From positions 1 to 64,000 of the forward strand of contig JBAZEO010000006.1 of assembly GCA_041653935.1 (NCBI GenBank): a stretch of 64,000 bases of DNA, given 5' to 3'. The notes beneath the pieces are model-generated. The model was not told the DNA's origin, did no database searches, and worked only from the letters and a program-made list of their open reading frames with translations. The position numbers were made by a program, and so were the translations under genes. Numbering within the stretch: position 1 is the stretch's first letter; each line of letters begins with the position of its first letter. Of this stretch, positions 48,814-57,165 are shown piece after piece. This stretch comes from JAYEHL01 sp041653935. Lineage in GTDB: Bacteria; Chloroflexota; Dehalococcoidia; E44-bin15.

Positions 48814-49565
48814 GAACTAAATCCCAAGTCTACGGCAGTCTGCAGTGCGATCGCACCGTAGCCGAAGTTGATGTCCGAAATGTGCTTCTCGTGGAAGCCG
48901 CTTCCGTTGTAGTAGTCCGATCCGTAGGAACCACAGACCTTCACAATCCCTCCCGGCTTCAGACCGACCAACAGCTCTGAGTGACCGTTCCAACCAATCA
49001 CCACAGGACGCGTCTTGAGAATGGCTGTGCCTACCTCGTCCACGTTCTCGCAGTCGAGTCCCTCAAGGGGCTTGTACTTCTCTGCGGCAGCGTAGGCCTC
49101 CGCAGACGGCTTCTTGTTCGGCCCCATGCTTCTACCCCAGATGTCTTCGGGGCAGCAGCCAATCTTCTGCAGCAGTGTGAAGTTCTCGTCAATACTGGTG
49201 CCTACGCGCGGTCCGCCACGCCAGTTGACGGCGATGCCGTAGGCGAACCACGGATTGAACTTGGGTACGATCACATCAGCCCCATGGATCAACCGGAGCA
49301 TAGTTTCTACGGCCTTATGCCAAGACTCCATGGCGCACGACCCGTAACCATCCTGGTCATAGAACTCGCCGATCCGGTCGCTGAAGTCAACACACCCCCC
49401 CGGAAGATCGGCGAGGATGCTGTCCCACTCTGCACGTGGGATCACTTCCAGCTTGTCTTTGGCTAACGAACAGACCGTACCCGGCTTGTTCTTGCGCGGG
49501 AGACAGCCTGTAGCCCTCGGCTGTTGAGGAGTCCATACAGAGCCGTCTTCGTATCTGTCGCTCAT
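48810..49565 (-). CDS. Papain-like cysteine peptidase-like protein (251 aa)
   Basis: YDQDGYGSCAMESWHKAVETMLRL resembles the papain-family oxyanion/nucleophile block (Q-x-GxC-x-A/S), VVIGWNGHSELLVGL supplies a His in the usual strand, and VCGSYGSDYYNGSG would hold the Asn. It may process virion proteins or cut a peptide bridge. In the lysis-side block near holin-like genes. Assignment by motif order. Confidence 0.55.
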   Translation of the reverse strand: MSDRYEDGSVWTPQQPRATGCLPRKNKPGTVCSLAKDKLEVIPRAEWDSILADLPGGCVDFSDRIGEFYDQDGYGSCAMESWHKAVETMLRLIHGADVIVPKFNPWFAYGIAVNWRGGPRVGTSIDENFTLLQKIGCCPEDIWGRSMGPNKKPSAEAYAAAEKYKPLEGLDCENVDEVGTAILKTRPVVIGWNGHSELLVGLKPGGIVKVCGSYGSDYYNGSGFHEKHISDINFGYGAIALQTAVDLGFSS

Positions 49566-50371
49566 TGCAAGGCCTCCTTCAGCTTGGTCAGGGCTTCAGC
49601 AGCCGTGGCAGGCAGCTCACCAGCGTGAACGAAATAGGGGGCGTCCAACTGGTTGGCTTGGTCTGGTAGGACACTGACCAGTATCGCAGGGAGACTTAGG
49701 CCCAGCTCCTGCACCTTTTCCTTGTACGGGGCTCCCCAGTCCCCCAGCGTCGGTGTATCCGGGTCCAGGTAGCGGTAACGGTGGGAGGGGGTGGTCCGCA
49801 GGTAGCTGTCCAGCGACCGTATCACTGCCGCTTGCGACGCCGTCAGGTCCTGTGCCTCTGCCAGTACCAGGGCTAGCCGCGTCCCCTTGGGTATCGGGCC
49901 TGGCTGCGGCTCGGGATCGGGGAAAGGGTCCGGAGAGTCGCCCTCCACGACGACCGTATGCTCTACTAGCTGATTCTGCCCGTAGTTCCAATCCACTAAC
50001 AGCCTATACTCCCCAGGTTCAGCTACTCCAAACGTAAGCTGAGGCCGCATGGTGGCCCCCCGAGGAGAAAAGACTATTGTGCCCTCCACGTCCAGCGGAG
50101 TCATAGCGTGACCCGGCATGGCCACGTAGGCGAACATCCTGTCTTCGCCAGTCAACCACTCAAGTTGATCCACTAGAGGCTGCGATAGGTCAATAGCCGG
50201 CGTGCCAACCAAGCGGAACACGACCACCTCACCAGCATCGGCCTTATCCGGCCCGCTGATACTAATCGGCTCGGCCACGGCAGCCTGTGCCGGACCGAAC
50301 CCTTCCACCTTCAGGTCTTGGCCCAGAGCCGGAGTGGCCAGAGCCAAGACCATGATAAGCCTGCTGATCAT
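49562..50371 (-). CDS. Exported protein with signal peptide (269 aa)
   Basis: MISRLIMVLALATPALGQ is a signal peptide; the mature part has a beta sandwich-like region and a DPFPDPEPQPGPIPKG proline linker, then a C-terminal domain (VLAEAQDLTASQAAVIRSLDSYL). It should act outside the cytoplasm, perhaps at the host envelope during lysis or superinfection exclusion. Unknown. Confidence 0.55.
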   Translation of the reverse strand: MISRLIMVLALATPALGQDLKVEGFGPAQAAVAEPISISGPDKADAGEVVVFRLVGTPAIDLSQPLVDQLEWLTGEDRMFAYVAMPGHAMTPLDVEGTIVFSPRGATMRPQLTFGVAEPGEYRLLVDWNYGQNQLVEHTVVVEGDSPDPFPDPEPQPGPIPKGTRLALVLAEAQDLTASQAAVIRSLDSYLRTTPSHRYRYLDPDTPTLGDWGAPYKEKVQELGLSLPAILVSVLPDQANQLDAPYFVHAGELPATAAEALTKLKEALQ

Positions 50372-50414
50372 TTCACGTCTCCTTGTATGATTGCCCCTGA
50401 CCCGTGCGGAAATC

Positions 50415-50717
50415 CTAGCCCATGAACATCATGATAAGGGGCAGGATCTTCTCAATGAATGCAATGAGGGCCTCGAAGAATGAAGCCCAATCTCGCTTGT
50501 CCTCGGTAGCACACAGTTCCATCTCGTCGGCATTCTTCGCTGCAATCTCCACGGCGATCGCTGTCGCAATCTCCTTGGATGTCATGTCCTTGTTGATGAT
50601 GCCCCGTCGCCGAAGGCTGCGGGCAATCTTGAGGCAATTCCATCGATTGGCCCCGAGCCGTCTTGCATGCTTGTCGCTAATAGGACGAATGGCTTCCACG
50701 GTTGTTCCAACACTCAT
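50415..50717 (-). CDS. Small protein with C-terminal membrane segment (100 aa)
   Basis: Basic N-terminal HTH-like part (ISDKHARRLGANRWNCLKIARSL) and hydrophobic C-terminus (LIAFIEKILPLIMMFMG). Possibly a second holin-like or membrane-anchored regulator. Confidence 0.5.
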   Translation of the reverse strand: MSVGTTVEAIRPISDKHARRLGANRWNCLKIARSLRRRGIINKDMTSKEIATAIAVEIAAKNADEMELCATEDKRDWASFFEALIAFIEKILPLIMMFMG

Positions 50718-50968
50718 GACTCGCTCCTTGTTGAAATGTTTGCCCCTACTGGAATTTCAGTCTCTCCGACCTTGGGATTCACATCAATCCCGTTCTTCGC
50801 AATCGATTGCATCAATGCATTGATCTGCTCAAGGATGCTCTTGGCCACGACCAGCAGCTCCTTGAGTGTGTCAAGTTGCTGATCAGCCTTGCTCAGCGTC
50901 TTCTGGCTTTGAGCGATAGCTTGTCGACCCTGTGCCATCGTTGCTCTTGCTTCTCCCCTAAGTCCCAT
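50714..50968 (-). CDS. Coiled-coil small protein (84 aa)
   Basis: Residues 10-60 form one amphipathic coiled coil (TMAQGRQAIAQSQKTLSKADQQLDTLKELL). Possible minor structural or lysis accessory protein. ATGA overlap with the preceding gene. Confidence 0.5.
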   Translation of the reverse strand: MGLRGEARATMAQGRQAIAQSQKTLSKADQQLDTLKELLVVAKSILEQINALMQSIAKNGIDVNPKVGETEIPVGANISTRSES

Positions 50969-51434
50969 GAATCACCTCTGCTTTGAATCGTGGGCCAGCC
51001 AGCCGAACCCACATCCAGATATTGTGTGCCTTGGTGTGTGACGCACCGTTGGCTATGCAGGCGTTTCGTAGATCACAATGAGCTACAGTTGAATCGCACG
51101 GATACGGCGGAGTACACTCCCAATCATGTACCACGAACGCGGGCAGGCAGTCAGACTGATCCGGCGGATACAACCACCAGAACAAGAACGGCACTGAACC
51201 ACCATCGAACACGAATCCATGCTCTACAAGAATCTTGCGACGGTTAGCTGTTATGAATAGTACATCTTCCAGCAGCCGATACTGTGGCTTCTTGACCCAG
51301 AAGAAGATCCATCCCAGCAATCCCCCCAGTCGCTTACCAGCAAGATGTCGCAGTGACACCTCCTGAAAGGCAACCGGAGCCTCAGTGGCCGGATCAGCAA
51401 AGTATCCGTGGGGGTATTGGTTCATCGTACTCAC
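50958..51434 (-). CDS. DUF1353-family phage protein (158 aa)
   Basis: FVFDGGSVPFLFWWLYPPDQSD and FVVHDWEC...DLRNACIANGASHTKAHNIWMWVRLAG are the DUF1353 pattern (DGASIPR...H D...D..F...G), a family found in phages and prophages near lysis/tail modules. GTG 51434 overlaps the upstream stop. Confidence 0.72.
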   Translation of the reverse strand: MSTMNQYPHGYFADPATEAPVAFQEVSLRHLAGKRLGGLLGWIFFWVKKPQYRLLEDVLFITANRRKILVEHGFVFDGGSVPFLFWWLYPPDQSDCLPAFVVHDWECTPPYPCDSTVAHCDLRNACIANGASHTKAHNIWMWVRLAGPRFKAEVIHGT

Positions 51435-51793
51435 ACGATCGTGGGTAGGGCGTCCTTGTACCGTCGCAACGACACGACTCGTCGATAGTTCCGAGCCTTC
51501 AAGTCCGGCGTCTTCCGCATGCTCACTACTTCGTACAGGTCAGTCGGCGGAGTAGGCAACGCAGACAATCGCCCCAGACGCATGATGCTGTCCAGGGCTA
51601 TGTCACGGTCCACTACAACCGTTGCGTCTGCTGCGATAGGCGTGCCACGTGCCGTAGCAGACTGGCTCTCAGCATCGGTCCATCGCACCTTCAGCTCCAC
51701 GCCAGCAGACACAGTAGCTTCGCCGTTGTTGTCGTAGCTGCTAAGAGCCCACAACACAGCGTATTCATTCAGCTCTGTAGTTTCTACTGGCAT
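51431..51793 (-). CDS. Probable head-closure/connector protein (120 aa)
   Basis: Beta-rich with a final strand cluster (DLYEVVSMRKTPDLKARNYRRVVSLRRYKDALP), length and position fit head-tail connectors downstream of the capsid genes. Not recognised by motif. Confidence 0.45.
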   Translation of the reverse strand: MPVETTELNEYAVLWALSSYDNNGEATVSAGVELKVRWTDAESQSATARGTPIAADATVVVDRDIALDSIMRLGRLSALPTPPTDLYEVVSMRKTPDLKARNYRRVVSLRRYKDALPTIV

Positions 51794-51797
51794 GGAC

Positions 51798-52208
51798 CTA
51801 GCCTCTGTCTACATAGTCAGTCTGCTCGCTCTGCTTCAGCCCCAGCCACAGCATGGAGGCCTTCGGCTTGCCCTTGTTGATGGCAGCCAACGTTCCAGTG
51901 AAGTCCATGGTCATGGCATTCTGCCCGTAAGCCGTTCGCTCCAGGTGCATTCCATACTGTCCCTGGAAACTACCGCTAGCACCATCCGTACTCTTGCTCT
52001 GGTAACCCTGATCCAGCGACTGGTAGAAGTGGGCAGCCAGATGCCGCTCAATCTCTTTGAGCAACGCGTCTGACAGGATCCCGTCAGTGTCCAACGTGTC
52101 CACACGATCCGTGAGGGCGTTGGCAGCCGTAATGAACGGCGTCATGTCTGTCGTACCGTCGTTGTCTACGATGTCACGGACTTCTGCTTGGGTTACGCGA
52201 GCAGCCAT
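51798..52208 (-). CDS. Head-tail adaptor-like protein (136 aa)
   Basis: From ATG 52208. MAARVTQAEVRDIVDNDGTTDMTPFITAANALTDRV...LLKEIERHLAAHFYQS is a helical layout common to head-tail connector (gp6-like) proteins and the slot after capsid genes supports it. Confidence 0.6.
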   Translation of the reverse strand: MAARVTQAEVRDIVDNDGTTDMTPFITAANALTDRVDTLDTDGILSDALLKEIERHLAAHFYQSLDQGYQSKSTDGASGSFQGQYGMHLERTAYGQNAMTMDFTGTLAAINKGKPKASMLWLGLKQSEQTDYVDRG

Positions 52209-52212
52209 GGTC

Positions 52213-52542
52213 CTACTCCATTGCCTCACGGATCTTGGCGACAAGCTGCTTGGCCTTCTCTTTGCCCGTCAGCTTGATGCCGTTGCTGTCGGCAAACTCC
52301 CGCAGCTCGTCCTCGCTCATGGCTTCCAGCCCGTCGTCTGGCATTGTTGCGACAGGCTCCGCCGTTGCCACAGCAGCCTCGTCCACAGGGTCTTGAAAAG
52401 CCTCCTCGTCGGTGACCCGCGCATACTTGCGTCCACCGCGATTGTGCTTGAGCAGGTTGCTCTTGCTGTCCACAATGTCACCCTGGCGATACGTAATACC
52501 ACCTTCACGGTGACTACCAGCCAACACGCGAAACTTCGTCAT
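52213..52542 (-). CDS. Capsid-associated protein with SAP/LEM-like C-terminus (109 aa)
   Basis: FRVLAGSHREGGITYRQGDIVDS is a short beta start common downstream of major capsid genes; GLEAMSEDELREFADSNGIKLTGKEKAKQLVAKIREA looks like a SAP/LEM helix-loop-helix. Probably DNA- or capsid-binding. Confidence 0.55.
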   Translation of the reverse strand: MTKFRVLAGSHREGGITYRQGDIVDSKSNLLKHNRGGRKYARVTDEEAFQDPVDEAAVATAEPVATMPDDGLEAMSEDELREFADSNGIKLTGKEKAKQLVAKIREAME

Positions 52543-52583
52543 TAGAGTTGCTCCTTGAAGTATTCGTTGTCATAGAATAAGGG

Positions 52584-52621
52584 GCCCTCCCATCGCATAA
52601 TCGGCACTACGATGGGAGGGC
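52584..52621 (-). terminator. Stem-loop after the major capsid gene
   Basis: GCCCTCCCATCG pairs with CGATGGGAGGGC, a 12-bp stem; no long T-run follows. It likely protects or partly terminates the abundant capsid mRNA. Confidence 0.6.
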
Positions 52622-52640
52622 AGGGGCAGGTGGATTACAC

Positions 52641-53813
52641 CTACGAGGTCGTGGCGTGCACGATGCCCGCACGACCGCTGTAGTCAGCACGCAACTGAGG
52701 CACCATGATCGCCATGACCTTGAAGTTCAGTTGCATTCCGCCACGGGTTTCCCACTGGACCGTGGTGATGTCCATGCCATTGACGGCACGGGCAACGTCC
52801 GAGGTCATCTGGACCAGCAGCAGCGTGAAGTCGTCAGTGAGGAAGTCCAAGCGGCGGACGTCCTGGATACCCTCGATCTTGCGCAACCGTTCGCGCAGCG
52901 TCTGGGTTGGCGCAGCCATGCCCGTCGTGGCCAACGCGAAGTAGTCGTTGTCCAGATAGGTGTCCCAGTCGTCGGAGTGGTAGAGCATGTATGGACCATA
53001 GAAGTGGTCGTCGTACAGCAACTGACGCATCTCCAGAACGTCCTGCACAGTGCTCGACGGATTGCTGCCCGTCGGCGTGGTCAAGTCCGTCTTCTCGTTG
53101 CGCTGCGGGAAGTTGGTGTACCCGTACACCGTGGGAATCTCATAGTCAGCGTAGTTGGCAGCCTTACCGAAGCTGATGCCAGTCTCAGCTCCGATGAGGG
53201 TCTTCTCAACCATCTCAGCGACACGGCGACCGGCAGCCTCAGCCATGGTCAGGTCCAGGGGCGTGCCGCTATTGCGAGACACCGCAAGATTGCGCTGGCT
53301 AAACCAGAACGAGCTGTGCGTGATCGGCAGAGGCAGACCACGGTTCTTAAACAGTGGACTGTCGGTGCGTCCCTCGGTGAGACCGTCCATGTCCACGATG
53401 GCCTCGCCAGGATCACTCATGGCTTCACTTTCCAGCACGGTCTTGGCCATGCCGTTGAAGCCACCGAAGCTCGACGCAGCCGCAAGATCAGTCCACGCAC
53501 GCAGACGCTGACGGGCTTCCTTCAGAATCTGGCGATCCATCTGGATCCACTCGTCCTTGCGCAGGCTGGTGGCATTCCACACGGGCGTGCCCATACCGTT
53601 GGACGCCAACTGGCTGATTAGTGCCTTCTTGTACTCAGGCACGTACACACCAGTCTTGTCCTTGACCTTGCGTCCCGTATTCACGGTAACGCAACGCTGA
53701 CCACGCTCGTCGAAGTAGGGGCGCATCATGCCGGGATCGAACCGGCAACCAGCGAGGGCACCAGCCACGTCTCCGTAGCCCTGCCCGTTTTGCACGAAGT
53801 CTTGCACGAACAT
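52641..53813 (-). CDS. Major capsid protein, HK97-fold/encapsulin-like
   Basis: A 390-aa protein. N-terminal arm (QNGQGYGDVAGALAGCRFDPGMMRPYF), E-loop-like region, long spine helix (DLTMAEAAGRRVAEMVEKTLIGAE), P-domain and a C-terminal beta (DDFTLLLVQMTSDVARAVNGMDITTVQWETRGG, typical of the encapsulin/HK97 axial domain). Placed after decoration and protease genes, with strong stem-loop after. High confidence in role; fold from pattern. Confidence 0.85.
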   Translation of the reverse strand: MFVQDFVQNGQGYGDVAGALAGCRFDPGMMRPYFDERGQRCVTVNTGRKVKDKTGVYVPEYKKALISQLASNGMGTPVWNATSLRKDEWIQMDRQILKEARQRLRAWTDLAAASSFGGFNGMAKTVLESEAMSDPGEAIVDMDGLTEGRTDSPLFKNRGLPLPITHSSFWFSQRNLAVSRNSGTPLDLTMAEAAGRRVAEMVEKTLIGAETGISFGKAANYADYEIPTVYGYTNFPQRNEKTDLTTPTGSNPSSTVQDVLEMRQLLYDDHFYGPYMLYHSDDWDTYLDNDYFALATTGMAAPTQTLRERLRKIEGIQDVRRLDFLTDDFTLLLVQMTSDVARAVNGMDITTVQWETRGGMQLNFKVMAIMVPQLRADYSGRAGIVHATTS

Positions 53814-53889
53814 CAGGTTATCTCCTTAAACGGGTTTTCTTATCAGTCGCGGTAGCTTGCTCTAAGCAGACCACCCACAGGGCTACAGA

Positions 53890-54372
53890 CTAGTGACCGG
53901 TGTACATGCACCACACAAGGGTTCCAGTCAGCACGACGTCGCTGACCGTTTCCAGGCTCTGGAACGGTTCCGACTCAGGCGAGCTAGTTGTGTCAGTGAG
54001 CAGACCAGTTCCGTCGTCCACAATGCCAAAGTCGCCGATGGCCACAGAGTCGCTCGTGGCGGTACCAGTGGCGAACCACCGTACGTTCAGTTCTTCACCA
54101 GCAATGGGGAAGTAGAGGAAGCAACGGTCTGCGTCCGCGTAGGCGTCGTCCTTGGTCTTGCCTTGCAGCCGGTCTTCCAGCAGCACAGCCACCACGCGCT
54201 GATCGCCGTCTGCGTCGTAGTTGGGCACCTCCCACGTGTGACGGCCTCCGATGGGCTCGGTCGCGGCCTTCAGTTGCATGATCGTGCCGGGAAGGGGGGT
54301 TCCGTCGATGATACCCTCCTTGAACACGCCTTTCGGCTCGGCACTCACGATAATGTTATTACCCTTCGCCAT
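53890..54372 (-). CDS. Capsid decoration/stabilising protein-like (160 aa)
   Basis: NNIIVSAEPKGVFKEGIIDGTPLPGTIMQLKAATEP is the beta-tulip type start of gpD/DUF2190-like decoration proteins. Gene order protease, decoration, capsid supports it. Confidence 0.65.
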   Translation of the reverse strand: MAKGNNIIVSAEPKGVFKEGIIDGTPLPGTIMQLKAATEPIGGRHTWEVPNYDADGDQRVVAVLLEDRLQGKTKDDAYADADRCFLYFPIAGEELNVRWFATGTATSDSVAIGDFGIVDDGTGLLTDTTSSPESEPFQSLETVSDVVLTGTLVWCMYTGH

Positions 54373-54433
54373 GTCTCATATCTCCTTGATCGTGATCGTT
54401 GTTTTGGAGTCGCTACACCTTGGCAGCCGCAGC

Positions 54434-56683
54434 CTACGCTTCGGGCTTGGCCCAGTTCACCGTCGGCAACGGCAGATAGTCGTTGTCATCGTCCTTCGTG
54501 CCCACGTTGGCCGTAGGCGGTACCGACGCCCCAAAGTAGCTCGGCACGTTCTGGCTCTCGTTCACAAGCGGCTTGGCCAACGCAGCCAAGTTCTGGAGCG
54601 TGTCCAACGGCATGGCGTTGAGCTGTTCCTTCGTGAACTTGTTTTGGGCGTTGCCAGTGATCACACCGATGGCCACGTCCTTGCGCTCCTGCTTGATGCT
54701 GCGCGCAAGGGCGATGTCTTCCATCTGCTCTCGGGTCAGGACGTTGCCCGTGGGTTTCTCTTCGTCCACAACTTCTTCCTCCTCTTCGTCCGCTGCCGCC
54801 ATCTTCTTCTTGATGAATTCCGGCATAGCGTTCACGGTGATCTTGGAATCCATGCCGAACCCTTCACGGGCGGCATTTACGACAGCGTCGGCTTGGAGCT
54901 GCTTCTCCAATGCGGTATCCAGCTTGTTGAGCTGGTTGTCCGTCAGGTCCATCAACTCATCGCGATCAGCCTCATCCCAGCAGCAGCTATTCTCGATGAG
55001 GTTATCCACGATATCTTCGCGGCTTTTGGTCATATCTGACCTCCTTCTACGTTGGTTACGAGTTTGGCCAGACTGGCCTGGATTACCCTTTGACACACGG
55101 ATGGTTGTTTCACCATAGCCGAAGTCTACAAGCGTAGCTGTAAGGTCGCCCTTAGACATCGCTTCCTGCACGTTCTTGCCACCGGAGATGCTGGGTATGT
55201 TCTGACTGTGAGTGTGTTTCCACCCGTCATTGATCATCTTGGTTCGTACCTTGCCGATATCTTCCGAGGCTAGAACAGACTCCTTCCCATGTCCGGCACG
55301 CACATTAGCATCAGCCACGACCATCTTCTTACTGCCTTGATAGGGATTCTGTGTCGTAGCAATCCCAGCACTGCTTAGCACCTCTGCAGTTTTCTTACTG
55401 GGTAGATCCTTGCGTGCTTTGTGCATCGCAATAGAGATAGGCACTTCGTCAGTACCAGACACGCGTTGAACGGCATCACCCTTGAGTGTTGTAGACTTTG
55501 CTTTCTTAGGGGCAACTGCTTTCGCAGCATCAGCGGCCTCACGACCCTTCCTACTGGCTGCCCCAGACTCTTTCCACAGCTTGCTAGCCTCTTCTTTCTC
55601 ACCCTTGTCAGACATCTTGCGAGCCTTGGCTGCCAGCTTGGATGCCTCTGCCTGATACTTCTTGGCATCAGCTCTGAGCGATTCATAGTCAGAGCCACCA
55701 CCCGCTTCGCCCTTGTACGACGCCTTCTCGGTCTCAGCGGCAGCACGATCTTCGCTAGCCTTAGACTTAGCGTCTAGTTCAAGTGCCTTCCGCTTGGCGA
55801 TTGTTTCACGCAGTGGGCCTTCCTCAATAGCGGCAGCTTTGCCGTACTCTTCCTGCTCTTCAAGATCTGCCATTTCCTTGGTGAGACTGGCCTCTTTCTT
55901 CTTCAGTGAGTCAATCTCACCAGCACCGCTCTTGGCAGCACCATGGGCCTTGGACGCACCCTTGCCGCCAGTAGCTCCACCACCTCCACCTCCGCCCGCA
56001 CCGAACTGGCCTTTCGCATCACGGGGTTGATTGGGGTTGTAGGCGTTCTCAACACCTAGCAGCACAGCGAGGCTCTGGAGCACAGACAATTTCTCTTCAA
56101 GCGGCACGGTAGTATCTCCTGTGTGGTTGACCAGCACACCACAGCCGTCCCTGAGGGAACAAGCACCGATCTGATCAGGCAGGATTGCCAAGTGATCCGG
56201 TCTGTAGTTGCGTGCCACGTGCGTATAGAGCTTGCCGTCCGGCGCAGTAGAGCCGTTCTCTGCTGGCTCGTTGTCCGTGTACAGCCCCGTGCTCAGCTCC
56301 TGCGGCTCGTTCCGCAGCAATGCGTCGTACACTCGCTGGTCTACGGTACGTGTGCGCTCTGCGTCAAACCAGCCCTCGGCGGTCAGCTTGCCGTTATAGG
56401 CAGGCCGGCGCACGTAGCCGATCCCTTGCTTGTCCAGCACTCCGGGCGACTGGGCAGACACGTGCGATCCGTCTACCGATTGCGGATGGTAGACCACGAT
56501 CGGCATCTCGTTCCATGCCATGAAGTCCCGCTCAATCTCGTCAGCGGGATAGTACAGAGGCCCCTGTGATCCATTCAGGACACCGGGAACGATCAGCGTC
56601 AGAGGGGCAACAAGATACTCGCGTCCGCCACGGAACTGGCGTCGCGTCTTACCTGTCACGTTCGCTGTAATAGAATGGAGCAT
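54434..56683 (-). CDS. Capsid maturation protease (DUF2213-like) with NPNQPRD-linked insert
   Basis: About 749 aa from ATG 56683 (GAGGA upstream). Residues ~1-190 are the DUF2213 prohead protease layout (REYLVAPLTLIVPGVLNGS, DGSHVSAQSPG). At ~210-230, NAYNPNQPRDAKGQFGAGGG joins a ~150-residue coiled-coil and a small unknown domain (VPISIAMHKARKDLPSKKTA...KGDLTATLVDFGYGET). The C-terminal ~200 residues (DNLIENSCCWDEADRDELMDLTDNQLNKLD) are the usual scaffold-like end. The insert splits a protease from its scaffold part. Confidence 0.75.
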   Translation of the reverse strand: MLHSITANVTGKTRRQFRGGREYLVAPLTLIVPGVLNGSQGPLYYPADEIERDFMAWNEMPIVVYHPQSVDGSHVSAQSPGVLDKQGIGYVRRPAYNGKLTAEGWFDAERTRTVDQRVYDALLRNEPQELSTGLYTDNEPAENGSTAPDGKLYTHVARNYRPDHLAILPDQIGACSLRDGCGVLVNHTGDTTVPLEEKLSVLQSLAVLLGVENAYNPNQPRDAKGQFGAGGGGGGGATGGKGASKAHGAAKSGAGEIDSLKKKEASLTKEMADLEEQEEYGKAAAIEEGPLRETIAKRKALELDAKSKASEDRAAAETEKASYKGEAGGGSDYESLRADAKKYQAEASKLAAKARKMSDKGEKEEASKLWKESGAASRKGREAADAAKAVAPKKAKSTTLKGDAVQRVSGTDEVPISIAMHKARKDLPSKKTAEVLSSAGIATTQNPYQGSKKMVVADANVRAGHGKESVLASEDIGKVRTKMINDGWKHTHSQNIPSISGGKNVQEAMSKGDLTATLVDFGYGETTIRVSKGNPGQSGQTRNQRRRRSDMTKSREDIVDNLIENSCCWDEADRDELMDLTDNQLNKLDTALEKQLQADAVVNAAREGFGMDSKITVNAMPEFIKKKMAAADEEEEEVVDEEKPTGNVLTREQMEDIALARSIKQERKDVAIGVITGNAQNKFTKEQLNAMPLDTLQNLAALAKPLVNESQNVPSYFGASVPPTANVGTKDDDNDYLPLPTVNWAKPEA

Positions 56684-56811
56684 GCTTTTCCTCGGCAATG
56701 ATCAGTTACCGACGAAAAGCATAGCCCCCGCTCGTGGGTCTTAGTAGCCCACTTCTACAAGAAGTTTACGTACACATAAACGGGCCAGACGCCCCCTTAC
56801 CCCATGGTACC

Positions 56812-57063
56812 CTACCCGTCCCCCTCGTGCCCCAGCAAGCGCACCCAGCGATACAACCTAGCACGGTCGCGGTACTCGCACAGCACGTCTTGCCCGCGTG
56901 GTCGCAACGCCTTGCGTATCTCGCCTAAGTGCCGACTGATGTTCTTTAGTGGCCCCATCTCATCAGGCAGGCACGCATGCAACTCCGCCTTGCTGTGCGG
57001 CAGTCCATCACTCAGCACCTTCAGCATTGCCGTTTGCGTAGGTGTGAATCCTTCCCTCATCAT
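56812..57063 (-). CDS. Winged-helix small protein (83 aa)
   Basis: MMREGFTPTQTAMLKVLSDGLPHSKAELHACLP...NISRHLGEIRKALRPRG is a winged helix. ATG 57063 has AAGGAG. Between MuF and protease genes; DNA-binding or morphogenesis regulator. Confidence 0.6.
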   Translation of the reverse strand: MMREGFTPTQTAMLKVLSDGLPHSKAELHACLPDEMGPLKNISRHLGEIRKALRPRGQDVLCEYRDRARLYRWVRLLGHEGDG

Positions 57064-57165
57064 CTGCTCCTTCTTCAACACCAGCACTGGTCAGTTCTTC
57101 GGGGGTGGGCCACGGTGTTCTATTAGGAATGTACGGTGTGTCTGGTAACTGCGAGAATGGTTGTG

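Noticed and set aside
52656..53621. Plus-strand 321-codon frame opposite the capsid gene
   Set aside because: Shadow of a highly biased capsid gene; composition unlike any protein.
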